A stretch of DNA of 64,000 nt from an uncultured Eubacteriales bacterium (GTDB taxonomy: Bacteria > Bacillota > Clostridia > Lachnospirales > Lachnospiraceae), in the NCBI GenBank assembly GCA_900549105.1, contig URND01000003.1:1-64000 (forward strand). Reading direction: 5' to 3'. A model generated the notes under the pieces. That model did not search any database, had not been told where the DNA came from, and worked only from the letters and a program-made list of their open reading frames with translations. The first letter of the stretch is position 1. The number at the start of each line of letters is the position of its first letter. Position numbers and translations under genes: made by a program. This document shows, piece after piece, positions 34,633 through 44,485 of the stretch.

Positions 34633-36609
34633 ATGTACGCAGCATTTCTTAATGTTCTTATGAACAGCCGCATGGAAAAAAATCAAATTGAGGAGCTTCC
34701 GATTCCCGAAAACCCGGATTTTGAAACCGCCCGCTGCAGTGGTTTGGGCGAGTTGCATCCTGGAAAAAATGTCATTAAAGTCCAACAGTATTTTGAATAT
34801 TTAAATCCAAATCCGGGGACAGCAGAGGGGACTCTCTGCATCGCCTTTATCTCGGACAGGGATACCCCCATAGAAATTCAGGAAAATGACGGCTATGTCT
34901 TTTACAGCGAAGTCGCCGAACCTGTCGGAAACGGCGGGGGACAGGCCCGTCAATACATTTATCTGCCTCTGGTTAAATACGGAAAAAACGGCTTTAACTA
35001 TGGGACAAAGCCCGATACCGCAAAGTTTCGGTTCCGGCAGGGAGAGACCCTCTGCGATGTGGAACTCATCGTTGTTCCAACGATTGGCGAAGAAGCCTAT
35101 CATGCCATGATAAATGATTTGCTTTCGATTCATTTTCAATTGGTTTATCGAAAAAACGAAAAAGAAAAGCGGGAATATCTCTCCGACTGCCAGAGGGAAC
35201 TGGAATATCTCAACAGTCAGGTTTATGCCCTGTCAAAAATACTGAAATCCCTCAGCCGGGAACCTATGGCCGATATTGGGAAAGAGAGAGCCCGGATGCC
35301 TTTCCGCTGTGTAAAGCATTTGGACGCCAATGTCATCATGGATCACTATGTTTTGCAAAAGCCAAAGGTGCGTACACAGATTCACAAAAAGAATTTTAAT
35401 ATCTATGAAAATCAGAAAATCGGAACCTATATATGCCTTCTGCTGAAACAGTTGGATATCCTTGAGAAAAAAATTGTGCGGGGAGACATGGAATATCAAA
35501 CGGAAGAAAAGGGACGTCTTCTGCAGAATCAACAGTTAAAAACACAAATTCAGCAGATGCGGGCCAGACTGAACAAATTTCTGAAATCCGATATCTTTAA
35601 GGGAGTCAAACCCGCAGGCAAAGCCTTATATCCGCTCCACACCACCAATCTGTTCACAAATCATCGAAGCTATGCGAAGGCTTTTCAGCTAATGCGAAAT
35701 TACGAAAAGGTCGGCAGATTATTAGAGGCGCGGGCGCCATATTACTCCTGCGCCAAATCCTCGGAAATATATGAGTTATGGTGCTTTTTTAAAATTCTTG
35801 AACTTCTCATGGTGGAATACGATTATCAGATAGTCAGGGTTACTGAAAAAAATGATAAAACGAAGCCTTATCAGTTTCAGGCGGTAAATCCGTCCAAAAG
35901 GATTTCCGATTATATTGAACAGTTTTTCAGAGGGCTGGAAAAGCCGGAAAGCAATGCCGAAGCTTTCTATGATTTCATCGTTTATCTTGAACAGAGGGAC
36001 AATCCCGAACACAATATTTATCTGGGATATAACTGCAGCCTGAGCGCAGCCCAATCCAAAACGGTGCGGCCCGATATTCTTATGATTGTGGAGCGCAAAT
36101 ATATATTCACCTGCGATGCCAAATATAAGAATTACCGGGAATCCTTTATGGGAATGAAAGAATGGTATGTTGATTTATTTGAATGTGCCGCCTATAAATA
36201 CCAATATCGTATGGATGAGCGTCAAATGCGTTTTATTCATGAAAAAGAGCTGTTGGAAGCGGACCTTCACCAGGTCAAAAAACTTGAAAAAAGAGGCTGC
36301 TGTATTCTCACTCCGGCCCTGACCGATTCGGCGGATGTGAGTTTTTATATCGTCAGCAAAATTGAAGAAGATTATAAAAAATACCTGACGCTGCTGAAAA
36401 AGGGCCAGGTAAATATGGACTATGATGGAAATGAACGATTGAATTCAAGGGAGTACACGGAAAAGCTGTACGACGCCATCCTTTCTTCAAAATCCACTTA
36501 TGAAAACCGGATTGCCTCCGTCCGCTTTGTGCCGGGGGACATCCTTAATTTCAGAGTTTTATTCGGCGGCATTTTCAGGCAGCAATTGACGGAATTTTAC
36601 CGCTTATAA
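34633..36609 (+). CDS. DUF2357/DUF524-type PD-(D/E)XK nuclease (McrC-like partner)
   Basis: 658 residues. The N-terminal and central parts resemble the DUF2357 proteins that accompany McrB-like ATPases. The C-terminal nuclease core has D481 in TVRPDILMI and D495-x-K497 in CDAKYKNY, a PD...DxK site. A coiled stretch (about 290-330, LLQNQQLKTQIQQMRARLNK) lies between. It starts directly after the mcrB-like stop codon with GGAG 10 bases upstream. It would cleave invading or modified DNA, as inferred from family and context. Confidence 0.82.
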   Translation: MYAAFLNVLMNSRMEKNQIEELPIPENPDFETARCSGLGELHPGKNVIKVQQYFEYLNPNPGTAEGTLCIAFISDRDTPIEIQENDGYVFYSEVAEPVGNGGGQARQYIYLPLVKYGKNGFNYGTKPDTAKFRFRQGETLCDVELIVVPTIGEEAYHAMINDLLSIHFQLVYRKNEKEKREYLSDCQRELEYLNSQVYALSKILKSLSREPMADIGKERARMPFRCVKHLDANVIMDHYVLQKPKVRTQIHKKNFNIYENQKIGTYICLLLKQLDILEKKIVRGDMEYQTEEKGRLLQNQQLKTQIQQMRARLNKFLKSDIFKGVKPAGKALYPLHTTNLFTNHRSYAKAFQLMRNYEKVGRLLEARAPYYSCAKSSEIYELWCFFKILELLMVEYDYQIVRVTEKNDKTKPYQFQAVNPSKRISDYIEQFFRGLEKPESNAEAFYDFIVYLEQRDNPEHNIYLGYNCSLSAAQSKTVRPDILMIVERKYIFTCDAKYKNYRESFMGMKEWYVDLFECAAYKYQYRMDERQMRFIHEKELLEADLHQVKKLEKRGCCILTPALTDSADVSFYIVSKIEEDYKKYLTLLKKGQVNMDYDGNERLNSREYTEKLYDAILSSKSTYENRIASVRFVPGDILNFRVLFGGIFRQQLTEFYRL

Positions 36610-36634
36610 TTGCCGCTCTTCTGCCCATGCCTTT

Positions 36635-36661
36635 CTGCTCCGGATTAGGATTCCGGAGCAG
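36635..36661. terminator. Hairpin between the convergent operons
   Basis: CTGCTCCGGA (36635-36644) pairs perfectly with TCCGGAGCAG (36652-36661). There is no T-run on either side, so termination would be weak or factor-assisted. It overlaps the last codons of the ClpX-like gene. Confidence 0.5.
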
Positions 36662-37952
36662 ATATGACGAACTCTTTTGCGTAAGGGGATTCAAAAACTA
36701 AATCGTCCAGCCGGCTTTGGAGTCTGGAGCGGATATACCGGCAGCCCAGACCGCTTTCAGCAGCGGCATCCGCCCAGGCGCGCCTTGTCCGCTCGTCTAC
36801 AATTATGGAGATGCCCTGCTGCTTTTCGATTTTCTTTACAGGGGATATCTGACTTTCCAGAATTTTTTCCAAGTCATCGGCGCTTAACTTGTTCAGCGTA
36901 ATAATCTGCTGGATACGCCCTGCAATCTCGCGCCGGACATTGGCATAGGCGATTAAATCTTCTTCGGTACATTCGGCAATCTTGCTTTCCTTCTGAAGTT
37001 CACCGCCAAAACCGATTGTTCCGGAATCCATCGTTTTTGCCTTGAGCATCGTCTCAAAACTTCCGCAGAAAACAACGGAAACATTTGAACAGTCTACCGT
37101 ATAGGAGGTATTTTTCTGCTCATCCACAAAGGTGATGGTGTCGCCGTCCATGATTTTGAGCAGCTCATTTTGAATTTTATAGGAAAAATCTGTCCCGCCG
37201 CCGCCGACGGCCGGCTCAAAAAGCTTATCCGCCTCGTCGATAACAATCACCATGGATTCGGCTTTTTCTCTCGGCTCGGAGATAAAGATGTCTTTAATAT
37301 GATAGGAGCCTTTCCACCCGTCACAGCAAAGCTGAGGCCCGTTAATGATTTTTATAAAGTCAAATTTTTTGGAGAGCACGCGCCAGATTTCGGTTTTACC
37401 GCAGCCGGTGGCTCCGGCCATCAGAATATTCCGGCTGTTATTGTGCAGATGATTATAGATAAGCATCGCTGCAGCCCGTTTAGCGGCTGTCTGCCCATAG
37501 ATATTGTAATCCAGATAATTATAAATACTCTGGGGCGTCCATTCAAACTTATTCTCATCAAATGGAGTTCCCCCAAAGGCCGGTTCGAAATTATCATCCG
37601 GGGAAGAGGCCATATTCTTTTCATCATTCAGCATATAACTGACATTTGCGGAAGCCGAAGCAAGAATCCCGGCAAGCTGACTGATTTCCTTCTCCGACAG
37701 CGGCGTTCTTGCCAATGCCTTCTGAAATACATTTCCCGCTGTACCTGTCGGCATTTTATCCCAAAAGGAAGAAAGCTGTTCAACATCGTCAAGCATCGAG
37801 CAGTACTTTTCATCAGGAATTGCATCGAAATCGCCGCTCTTGACCTGCTTTGTAAAGGTCACCGCAGGATTAACCCTTTTTGTGTGGGCGCAGCCCCTGG
37901 CAATAAGGCTGATATAGGTTTTCCAAAAATCTTTTGCTGCTTTTCTTTTCAT
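36645..37952 (-). CDS. ClpX-like AAA+ ATPase with divergent N-terminus
   Basis: 435 residues. The motor has Walker A AGATGCGKTE (K186), Walker B VIVIDEADKL (D239, E240) and a C-terminal GCRYIRSRLQSRLDDLVFE like the ClpX sensor-2 region. The first 150 residues lack the ClpX zinc-finger domain and are unlike known ClpX. It is the last gene of a three-gene operon with two unknown proteins. The ATG at 37952 follows GGGGAACAG at a long distance; other starts up to 38051 are possible. A TATAAT-like box lies near 37995. Confidence 0.75.
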   Translation of the reverse strand: MKRKAAKDFWKTYISLIARGCAHTKRVNPAVTFTKQVKSGDFDAIPDEKYCSMLDDVEQLSSFWDKMPTGTAGNVFQKALARTPLSEKEISQLAGILASASANVSYMLNDEKNMASSPDDNFEPAFGGTPFDENKFEWTPQSIYNYLDYNIYGQTAAKRAAAMLIYNHLHNNSRNILMAGATGCGKTEIWRVLSKKFDFIKIINGPQLCCDGWKGSYHIKDIFISEPREKAESMVIVIDEADKLFEPAVGGGGTDFSYKIQNELLKIMDGDTITFVDEQKNTSYTVDCSNVSVVFCGSFETMLKAKTMDSGTIGFGGELQKESKIAECTEEDLIAYANVRREIAGRIQQIITLNKLSADDLEKILESQISPVKKIEKQQGISIIVDERTRRAWADAAAESGLGCRYIRSRLQSRLDDLVFESPYAKEFVISAPES

Positions 37953-38084
37953 AAATGTTCTGTTCCCCTTTCTCAGACTTTTTTGAATGTTTCGTACATC
38001 TATTATAAATCCTCCATTGGAATTCATCGTAAAATTTACGGTGAAAAACATTTGAAAATTTTTATTGGGCCCATCGGATAATTT

Positions 38085-39425
38085 CTAGCCGATATGCTGC
38101 CGGTCATATTCCTTCCCATAGTTTTCAAGGCAGGCCTCCGACAACTGTTTTTCCGCCTCATTTCTCTTCGGCGCCCGATTAAAATATTTGGAAAACAGAG
38201 AGTCCACTTCTTCCGGAAACTTTGTCAGATGGTTCATTTCCAGCTCCCGCATCAAATCGAGAGCCCTGTTTCTCTGCTCAAGATATATTTGATAAATAGA
38301 ATAAAAATAATCCGCCGGTTTAAAGTCCTCCGGCATTTTTCCGTACAAGGCGTAATCCCCGGTGTAATCCGCATATTCGTAAAAAACCGAACTTGGCGTC
38401 ATTGCATTATCCGAATCATATTTCAGGCTGAGCACAAGAAGTTCACAGGGGATTTTATTTTTCATAAAGCCTGCATATCTTTCACTTTCCCGGAAAGTTT
38501 CCATGTAATCTTCAATATAATCCCTGCCGACAATACATAAAGCCACACCGGTAAGCCTGTCGTGAATCAGCGGAATAAACAGATTTCTATATTCCTCTTC
38601 ACTTCTTCCCTGCTCAATCAACGTTTCATAAAAATGACAGCATTTTTCGCGGAAAGCCTCCGGCCCTGCCTCTTCAGGCAGCCCAAGCATATCCTGACAC
38701 TTTTCGAGAAGCTTCATTGTCTTATCCGTCTTTCTGGCCCTCCCCGTTTCCTTAACCTGTTCCAGCGGATACAGCGCATTATGTTTTATTTGATAACCGC
38801 TGTCATATAAAAATGTATGTACTTTAAAATGTATCAGGTTACATTCCAATAGGGCGAACAGATTATCCAGCATCTGAATATATTCCGGCTTCTGAAAGCA
38901 GGCCTCATACGCCTCCTGCACTTCCGGAAGATTCCGGCAAAAATCTTTCAGGAGCTTTTGCAGCGCCGACTTACTTTTGCATCGGCCTCCGGGAATATTC
39001 CGGATTCTGCCGGTGCACCGGCTCTCAGAAATCAATGGAGCGGCTTTAAATCCCCGCAAAACAAAAGTCATCTTCCGATATAACTCATCGAATTTTTCCT
39101 CATAAAAAAAAGGCGCCGAACGCCTGGCAATCGTTCGCAAAATTTCCGAGAAACATGCAAAAACTGTCTGCGGATTCGCAGAATTCTCCTGAAACAATTG
39201 ATAATAATAGCAAAACCTCGGAATCGCACTCACATTGTCGGCCAATGCCTCCTGTCCGTCAGAGCCTGCTTCTTTCCTTAACCTGTCCACCGATTCCTGA
39301 ATATCCTCCGTTAAAAACAGGGCCAGAACCGAGGACGTCCCTTTCAGCAGATAGTCATTTGCCAGCTTTTCAAACAAATCATCCCTAAAAGATTTTTTAT
39401 CATTTACGGGTAATGGCGTCCTCAC
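38085..39425 (-). CDS. Unknown cytosolic protein (446 residues) coupled to its upstream partner
   Basis: No family recognised. It is a charged, mostly helical protein without membrane segments and with about ten scattered Cys. The start is GTG at 39425, 7 bases after AGGAGG, overlapping the preceding stop by four bases (GTGA). It lies 132 bases before the ClpX-like gene. It could be a substrate adaptor or effector for that ATPase; this is only context. Confidence 0.65.
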   Translation of the reverse strand: MRTPLPVNDKKSFRDDLFEKLANDYLLKGTSSVLALFLTEDIQESVDRLRKEAGSDGQEALADNVSAIPRFCYYYQLFQENSANPQTVFACFSEILRTIARRSAPFFYEEKFDELYRKMTFVLRGFKAAPLISESRCTGRIRNIPGGRCKSKSALQKLLKDFCRNLPEVQEAYEACFQKPEYIQMLDNLFALLECNLIHFKVHTFLYDSGYQIKHNALYPLEQVKETGRARKTDKTMKLLEKCQDMLGLPEEAGPEAFREKCCHFYETLIEQGRSEEEYRNLFIPLIHDRLTGVALCIVGRDYIEDYMETFRESERYAGFMKNKIPCELLVLSLKYDSDNAMTPSSVFYEYADYTGDYALYGKMPEDFKPADYFYSIYQIYLEQRNRALDLMRELEMNHLTKFPEEVDSLFSKYFNRAPKRNEAEKQLSEACLENYGKEYDRQHIG

Positions 39426-40477
39426 TTTTTTGCCTCCTGATTTTTTCTGGCTATATCCAGCCCTTTGTACAACTCGTGGAACATATCGGCAAATGCCTCC
39501 GGATTCGAATACAGCGTAAGGCCGTAATTTTGCAGATAAGCTTTAAATGCAATCGGAATAATATCATTGATATGACAAAGTTCCGGCGATGTAATCTCTT
39601 TTAAATGTTCAAATGCCTGAATAAATATGTCCGGATTGGCAAAATAAAATCCCAGCCGTTCAGCTTCCTGTCTGAGATGTTCCCGGCCTTCCGGCTCCTC
39701 CAAGTCAGAAATACGAAAACTGCAGGCCTCATCCTCTCGCTCCCAATCCTCTGACATTTCCTGAATATATTCTTCATCCTCTTCAAGTTCTTCCCACTCG
39801 CGGTTCCATGCATCCAGCTGTTCAGGATGAATTTTCTCAAAGCCTTCATCCAACATGCGCTGAAACTCTTCCTCCGCTGCCTTACAGGCAGCCTCTGCAT
39901 TTTCGCAGGAGCCGTAACACTCAATCTCCAACGCTTCATCCTGCAGATAAGGTGTCGGGAAGGATGTCCTTTTCCCGGTCAGCAGATAATAAAGAGTAGT
40001 TACCGTATAGCCGAGACTCTCCGAGACCGGATATTTGTTGGCCAAATCCTTCAGATAGAAGGCAAACCGGGAATTTACCGTATCCCATACCTCGCTCTGC
40101 ATATGGCTCATAAGGGACGAAAAGGTGTCCGAAGTCACAGAGTTCACATAATACCCTTCGCAGGAACAATCCTCCGGAAGCAGAACATAATGCAAATCCG
40201 CCTGTACCGCCCGAATACATACATAGAGCAGTGTCTTTATGTAATCCCTCTCAACCTCTGTGAGAACACCCCGGCTTAAAGGGTAAGCTTCCAAAACATC
40301 CTTCAAAAATACCTGCATATTTTTCTCCGAATAATCTCCGTCCGCATCCTGAATAAGGGAGGAAACCGTAATTTCCTCCCCATTGCAACAGACGGTAATA
40401 TCATCCAACATTCTTCTTAAAGAATACTCGAGTCTTTCATTCGAATAACGAAACCCGATTTTTTCAGGAAGCATCAT
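39422..40477 (-). CDS. Unknown acidic protein (351 residues), first gene of the ClpX-like operon
   Basis: No family recognised. Residues about 205-265 are strongly acidic and aromatic (WNREWEELEEDEEYIQEMSE), flanked by helical segments. The ATG at 40477 lies 6 bases after AAGGAG; an ATG two codons earlier directly abuts that site. It is translationally coupled to the next gene. Confidence 0.65.
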   Translation of the reverse strand: MMLPEKIGFRYSNERLEYSLRRMLDDITVCCNGEEITVSSLIQDADGDYSEKNMQVFLKDVLEAYPLSRGVLTEVERDYIKTLLYVCIRAVQADLHYVLLPEDCSCEGYYVNSVTSDTFSSLMSHMQSEVWDTVNSRFAFYLKDLANKYPVSESLGYTVTTLYYLLTGKRTSFPTPYLQDEALEIECYGSCENAEAACKAAEEEFQRMLDEGFEKIHPEQLDAWNREWEELEEDEEYIQEMSEDWEREDEACSFRISDLEEPEGREHLRQEAERLGFYFANPDIFIQAFEHLKEITSPELCHINDIIPIAFKAYLQNYGLTLYSNPEAFADMFHELYKGLDIARKNQEAKK

Positions 40478-40524
40478 TACCATCTCCTTCTGAATTATAA
40501 AATATCCAACTAATTCATAATTTT

Positions 40525-41355
40525 TCAGCTAAAGAAAACCTCATTTTTCTTCGGCTCTTTACAAAGTCCTTCCAACAAGGACACATGGGATATAAGTTCC
40601 GCATCATCGAAATATTTTGCGCCCGACGGGCAAATACGAACACAGGCGTGGCATTTAATACAAAGCCCCGGAACCTTTGTGACATCCTCGGCATCAATCG
40701 ACGCCATCGGACAGGCCTTCACGCAGGCGCCGCAATTATTGCACTTCGACACATCCGTTAATGGCTTCGCCTTCAAGAAATTAGCGCGCTGGCCATCTTC
40801 CTTCAACGGCACATAATACGGAGCCCCGGCATCCCCTGATACTTTCACAGCCGCCGGTATCTCTCCAGCCTCGCCAATCATGCGGCCAATCCGGTCTGAA
40901 AATTCCTGAATTTCAGCAATATCCGCCGCATCCGGCCGTCCTGCGCCCATTATATTCGACATCGAATGTCTTGCGATAAACGCCCCTCCGGCGATTGTGT
41001 GGAATCCATTCTTTTCAAGGATGTCGCACAACTCTGCCAGAGAATTATCATAGCTTCTGTTTCCGTAGGTTATCACCGGAACAGCAATTGCGCCGTTTCC
41101 GATAAGCCGCGCTTTAAAATCCGGCATAATTTTGTTTGGAATCTTTCCGGCATATGTCGGAGACCCCGCCACCACCAGGTCGCCTTCGCCAAATACATAT
41201 TCTTTTTGACGGCTGGCCGGCGATGTAAAATCCACCGAACAGCAGGATACCTGAAGCAGCTCCGCCAATCGGTTCCCAATCATCTCCGTTATTTTTTTCG
41301 TGTTTCCTGTTGCACTCCAATAGAGCACTGTAATTTTCTCAATGTGCATTCCCAT
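40525..41355 (-). CDS. EFR1-family flavodoxin-ferredoxin protein
   Basis: 276 residues. The N-terminal flavodoxin-like domain has YWSATGNTKKI (FMN phosphate loop). The C-terminal part carries two [4Fe-4S] motifs, CNNCGACVKACPM and CIKCHACVRICPS. EFR1 proteins are probable electron carriers of anaerobes. CAGGAGG lies 8 bases before ATG 41355. Confidence 0.93.
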   Translation of the reverse strand: MGMHIEKITVLYWSATGNTKKITEMIGNRLAELLQVSCCSVDFTSPASRQKEYVFGEGDLVVAGSPTYAGKIPNKIMPDFKARLIGNGAIAVPVITYGNRSYDNSLAELCDILEKNGFHTIAGGAFIARHSMSNIMGAGRPDAADIAEIQEFSDRIGRMIGEAGEIPAAVKVSGDAGAPYYVPLKEDGQRANFLKAKPLTDVSKCNNCGACVKACPMASIDAEDVTKVPGLCIKCHACVRICPSGAKYFDDAELISHVSLLEGLCKEPKKNEVFFS

Positions 41356-41514
41356 ATGAATTTCCTCCTGTTTCTCCTCCCCACTGTATATCTTTTCAGC
41401 ATTTTATTTTCCCGCTGCTTATCCCATAGAAATGTCTGCCCAACATTTCCCTATGCCCATTATAGCAACTTACCCCCGCAAAATCAATCATATCAGTAAA
41501 ATCATCCTCTGATT

Positions 41515-42459
41515 TTAGAAGAGCAGTCTCTGGTATACTTCCACCGCATCAAGAATATTATAGGGAGCCGTTTGATGGGAACCGCCTGCTCCTGCGGTGA
41601 CAAGAATATATTCCTGCCCGCTGATTTCGGCGAGGCTTGCCAGACACAGGCCGGCCTCATCCGTATACCCGGTCTTGCCTCCAAGTATCATTTCCCCTTC
41701 GACCGATTTTCCCGCCGCCTCAATCTCTTCAACGCCCTTTGACAGGGTGCTCTGCATGTGAAAGCCCTTCGGATGGATATTAGTCGGCCCCACATCATAG
41801 GTTTTACTTGTAAAAGCTTCCCGGAATATTTCATCGGACAGGGCATACTGCAGCAGAACCGCCATATCTTCCGCTGTTGTATAGTGATTTTCTTCATGAA
41901 GGCCTGTTGTGTTGGAAAAATGGGTAGAGTTCATCCCCAATTCTTCCGCTTTCCGGTTCATCAAATCCACAAAATTCTGTTCCGTCCCCGAAATATATCG
42001 GGCATAAGTCAGACAACATTCCGCCCCCGACGGCAGCAAAATACCGTATAATAAATCTCTGAGGCTCGCTTCCTCCCCCGGCTCAAATCCGGCCATGGAA
42101 GCGTCCTCTGCATATAAATCCGCAAACACACTTTCCTCAACCGTCACCCTTTGATTAAAATCATCCGTATGCTCAATCGCCACAATGGCTGTCATAATTT
42201 TTGTCAGAGAAGCCGGGTACATCCGCTCTTTGCCGCCCATATCCATCAACATTTCCCCGGTATCCGTATTTACCAGCACGGCATAGGGACTGTAAAGCTG
42301 CCCCGAACGGCCATTGGCTACCTGCACACTGTAATCCGGCATCCTCGGCGGCGCCGTCTGAATCCACTGCTTTGATGCCATATACATAGAAAATCCGGCG
42401 ATAACCCCGGTCATCATAATCATTATCCAGGCAAAATATATTTTTCGTTTTAAAGACAT
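41515..42459 (-). CDS. D-alanyl-D-alanine carboxypeptidase (peptidase S11)
   Basis: 314 residues with an N-terminal signal anchor (about 8-28). The penicillin-binding motifs are SLTK (S84, K87), SGA (144-146, in place of the usual SGN) and KTG (262-264). It trims the terminal D-Ala from peptidoglycan stem peptides outside the membrane. The C-terminal amphipathic anchor of DacA is lacking. It lies just after a VanSR-like pair but behind a strong terminator, so it has its own transcript. Confidence 0.92.
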   Translation of the reverse strand: MSLKRKIYFAWIMIMMTGVIAGFSMYMASKQWIQTAPPRMPDYSVQVANGRSGQLYSPYAVLVNTDTGEMLMDMGGKERMYPASLTKIMTAIVAIEHTDDFNQRVTVEESVFADLYAEDASMAGFEPGEEASLRDLLYGILLPSGAECCLTYARYISGTEQNFVDLMNRKAEELGMNSTHFSNTTGLHEENHYTTAEDMAVLLQYALSDEIFREAFTSKTYDVGPTNIHPKGFHMQSTLSKGVEEIEAAGKSVEGEMILGGKTGYTDEAGLCLASLAEISGQEYILVTAGAGGSHQTAPYNILDAVEVYQRLLF

Positions 42460-42526
42460 ATTTCATTCCTCCCAATGTTCCTGTCTTTCATTTTTCCCCA
42501 AAAATATATTTTATAGAACAAAAAAC

Positions 42527-42568
42527 AAAAATAACGGGTATCTCTGTTTTAGAAATACCCGTTATTTT
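42527..42568 (-). terminator. Terminator of the VanSR-like operon
   Basis: AAAATAACGGGTAT pairs with ATACCCGTTATTTT around a short loop. It starts at the kinase stop codon and, in the minus direction, ends in TTTTTGTTTTTT. Confidence 0.9.
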
Positions 42569-43713
42569 TATATATTCCTGCACGGAAGTGTCACCCGGAA
42601 TGTGGTTATCTCCCGATCACTTTCCGCCGCGATGCTTCCGCCGTGAAGCTCCACGATTTCTTTTGCGATGGCAAGGCCGAGCCCCGCTCCGCCCGTATTG
42701 CTCTGCCGCGCTCCATCGAGGCGGAAAAACTTTTCAAAAATGGTTTCCAGTTTATGGGCCGGAATGGTTTTTCCGTGATTTCTGAAGGCAATAATGATCT
42801 GTTCCTCTGCCTTTTGGACAGTCACATTGATTTCTGTTCCCGGATAACTGTAGGCGATGGCATTTTTAAGAATGTTATTAAATACCCGGGCCAGTTTTTC
42901 CGAATCACCCTGAATAGAGATACCCTCATCCACATGCAGCTCTATACGATTATCCTTTGCCGCCAGCAGCGGATAAAATTCATCCGCCATCTGAACAAGC
43001 ATATAGGATAAATTTATCGTTTCCTCTTCCAAAACCATCTGCTGCAGATTATAACGGGTAATCTCGAAAAATTCATTGATTAATTTTTCCAGGCGCAGCG
43101 CCTTTTCCAATGTGATATGCACATATTTGGCTTTTTGCTCCGCCGGCATATCCGGCGCTTCATCCAAAAGGCTTAAATACCCGATGACCGATGTGAGCGG
43201 TGTCTTCAGATCATGGGCCAGATAGGTGATTAAATCATTTTTCCGCTGGGCCTCGTCCCTCAACGCCTGCTCATTTCGCTGCATCCGGCTCTTAATTTCC
43301 GCTATCCGCACCGAAACTTCCGAATACTCTGCCGGGAAAACATCGGATACATCCATATCCCTTGACATGTATCTCTGAATTCTCTCTCCCATATCTGTCA
43401 CGGCTGTCTTTACCTGCCTGCCCGCTTTATAGCGGGATACAAAAAATAAAATCACAAGCCACAGGCACACAAATATAAGAAATGCCCAGAAAAAGAAATG
43501 TTTAAATGCGTAGATATTTAAGTCCCGGACATACACTTCTTCCATCGTATAAGGGTCAATCACAGACTTTGGGATTAAAAACATCGCATCAAACCAATCC
43601 ATGAGAAATCCATTCACGACCTTATCAAAAAAAGCATATAGCAAATGGCAGCCGATATAACCGGCCAGCAGAACCAAAAGCAGTTTTATCACTAAAAAAA
43701 TCTTATTTTTCAA
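42568..43713 (-). CDS. VanS-like sensor histidine kinase
   Basis: 381 residues. Two membrane segments (about 7-28 and 73-92) enclose a 45-residue external loop. HisKA carries H167 in LAHDLKTPLTSVIGYLSLLD, a signature close to VanS kinases, followed by HATPase boxes (NILKNAIAYS, GGAGLGLAIAKEI). The start is TTG at 43713, overlapping the regulator's stop by 11 bases. No vanHAX-type genes are near. Confidence 0.92.
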   Translation of the reverse strand: MKNKIFLVIKLLLVLLAGYIGCHLLYAFFDKVVNGFLMDWFDAMFLIPKSVIDPYTMEEVYVRDLNIYAFKHFFFWAFLIFVCLWLVILFFVSRYKAGRQVKTAVTDMGERIQRYMSRDMDVSDVFPAEYSEVSVRIAEIKSRMQRNEQALRDEAQRKNDLITYLAHDLKTPLTSVIGYLSLLDEAPDMPAEQKAKYVHITLEKALRLEKLINEFFEITRYNLQQMVLEEETINLSYMLVQMADEFYPLLAAKDNRIELHVDEGISIQGDSEKLARVFNNILKNAIAYSYPGTEINVTVQKAEEQIIIAFRNHGKTIPAHKLETIFEKFFRLDGARQSNTGGAGLGLAIAKEIVELHGGSIAAESDREITTFRVTLPCRNI

Positions 43714-44398
43714 TTTTATAACCGCACCCCCAAACCGTTTTTATATATTTCGGATTTTCGAAAGAATCCCCCATCTTTTCCCTCAGATGACGGACATGGA
43801 CGGTGATGGTGTTGTTATTTTTACTGAAATATTCATCTCCCCAGATTTCATGAAACAGTTCTTCCGAGCTGACCACATTGCCCTTTCTTTCTACTAAAAT
43901 GCGAAGAATCGAAAATTCTGTCGGTGTCAGCGATAAAGGCTTTTCATTCAGCGTACATTCATGGTTTTTCACATGAATCACAAGGCCGGAATGGATTAAA
44001 ACATCCGACGTCTCCTCCTGTCCCCTGTTGTACCGCTTATAACGCCGCAGCTGCGCCTTCACCCTGGCTACCAGCTCCAGCGGGAGAAATGGCTTTGTGA
44101 TATAGTCATCGGCGCCAAGAGCCAGACCATTCACCTTGTCCATCTCTTCCCCCTTAGCCGTCAGCATAATGACCGGATAATTGTATTTTTCCCGGATTTT
44201 CCGGCAAATCTGAAAGCCGTTCATATCCGGAAGCATCACATCCAGAATCGCCATATCCAGATTTTCATTTTCTATACAATAAAGCGCTTCCTTTGCAGAA
44301 TAAAATTTAAATACCTGAAAATTTTCATTTTCCAGATACAGGGCCACCAAATCAGCAATTTCCTGTTCGTCATCCACAATCAATATTTTTTCACTCAT
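43703..44398 (-). CDS. VanR-like response regulator
   Basis: 231 residues: receiver with D9/D10, D53, T80 and K102, then an OmpR-type winged helix (PTEFSILRILVERKGNVVSS, VHVRHLREKMGDSFENPKYI). It is closest in feel to VanR and related cell-wall stress regulators. The adjacent D,D-carboxypeptidase gene may be a target, as inference. Confidence 0.94.
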   Translation of the reverse strand: MSEKILIVDDEQEIADLVALYLENENFQVFKFYSAKEALYCIENENLDMAILDVMLPDMNGFQICRKIREKYNYPVIMLTAKGEEMDKVNGLALGADDYITKPFLPLELVARVKAQLRRYKRYNRGQEETSDVLIHSGLVIHVKNHECTLNEKPLSLTPTEFSILRILVERKGNVVSSEELFHEIWGDEYFSKNNNTITVHVRHLREKMGDSFENPKYIKTVWGCGYKIEK

Positions 44399-44485
44399 GG
44401 CCTCTCCCCCTCATCGCAAGACCATTATACAGGAAACTGCCTCAGAAATCTTTAATATTTTCCTAAGAATACTTTTTTGTCAAAA

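Noticed and set aside
41514..41684. Short ORFs antisense or out of frame within the large biosynthetic genes
   Set aside because: They are shadows of strong coding sequences (high third-position GC in the real frame) and have no ribosome binding sites.
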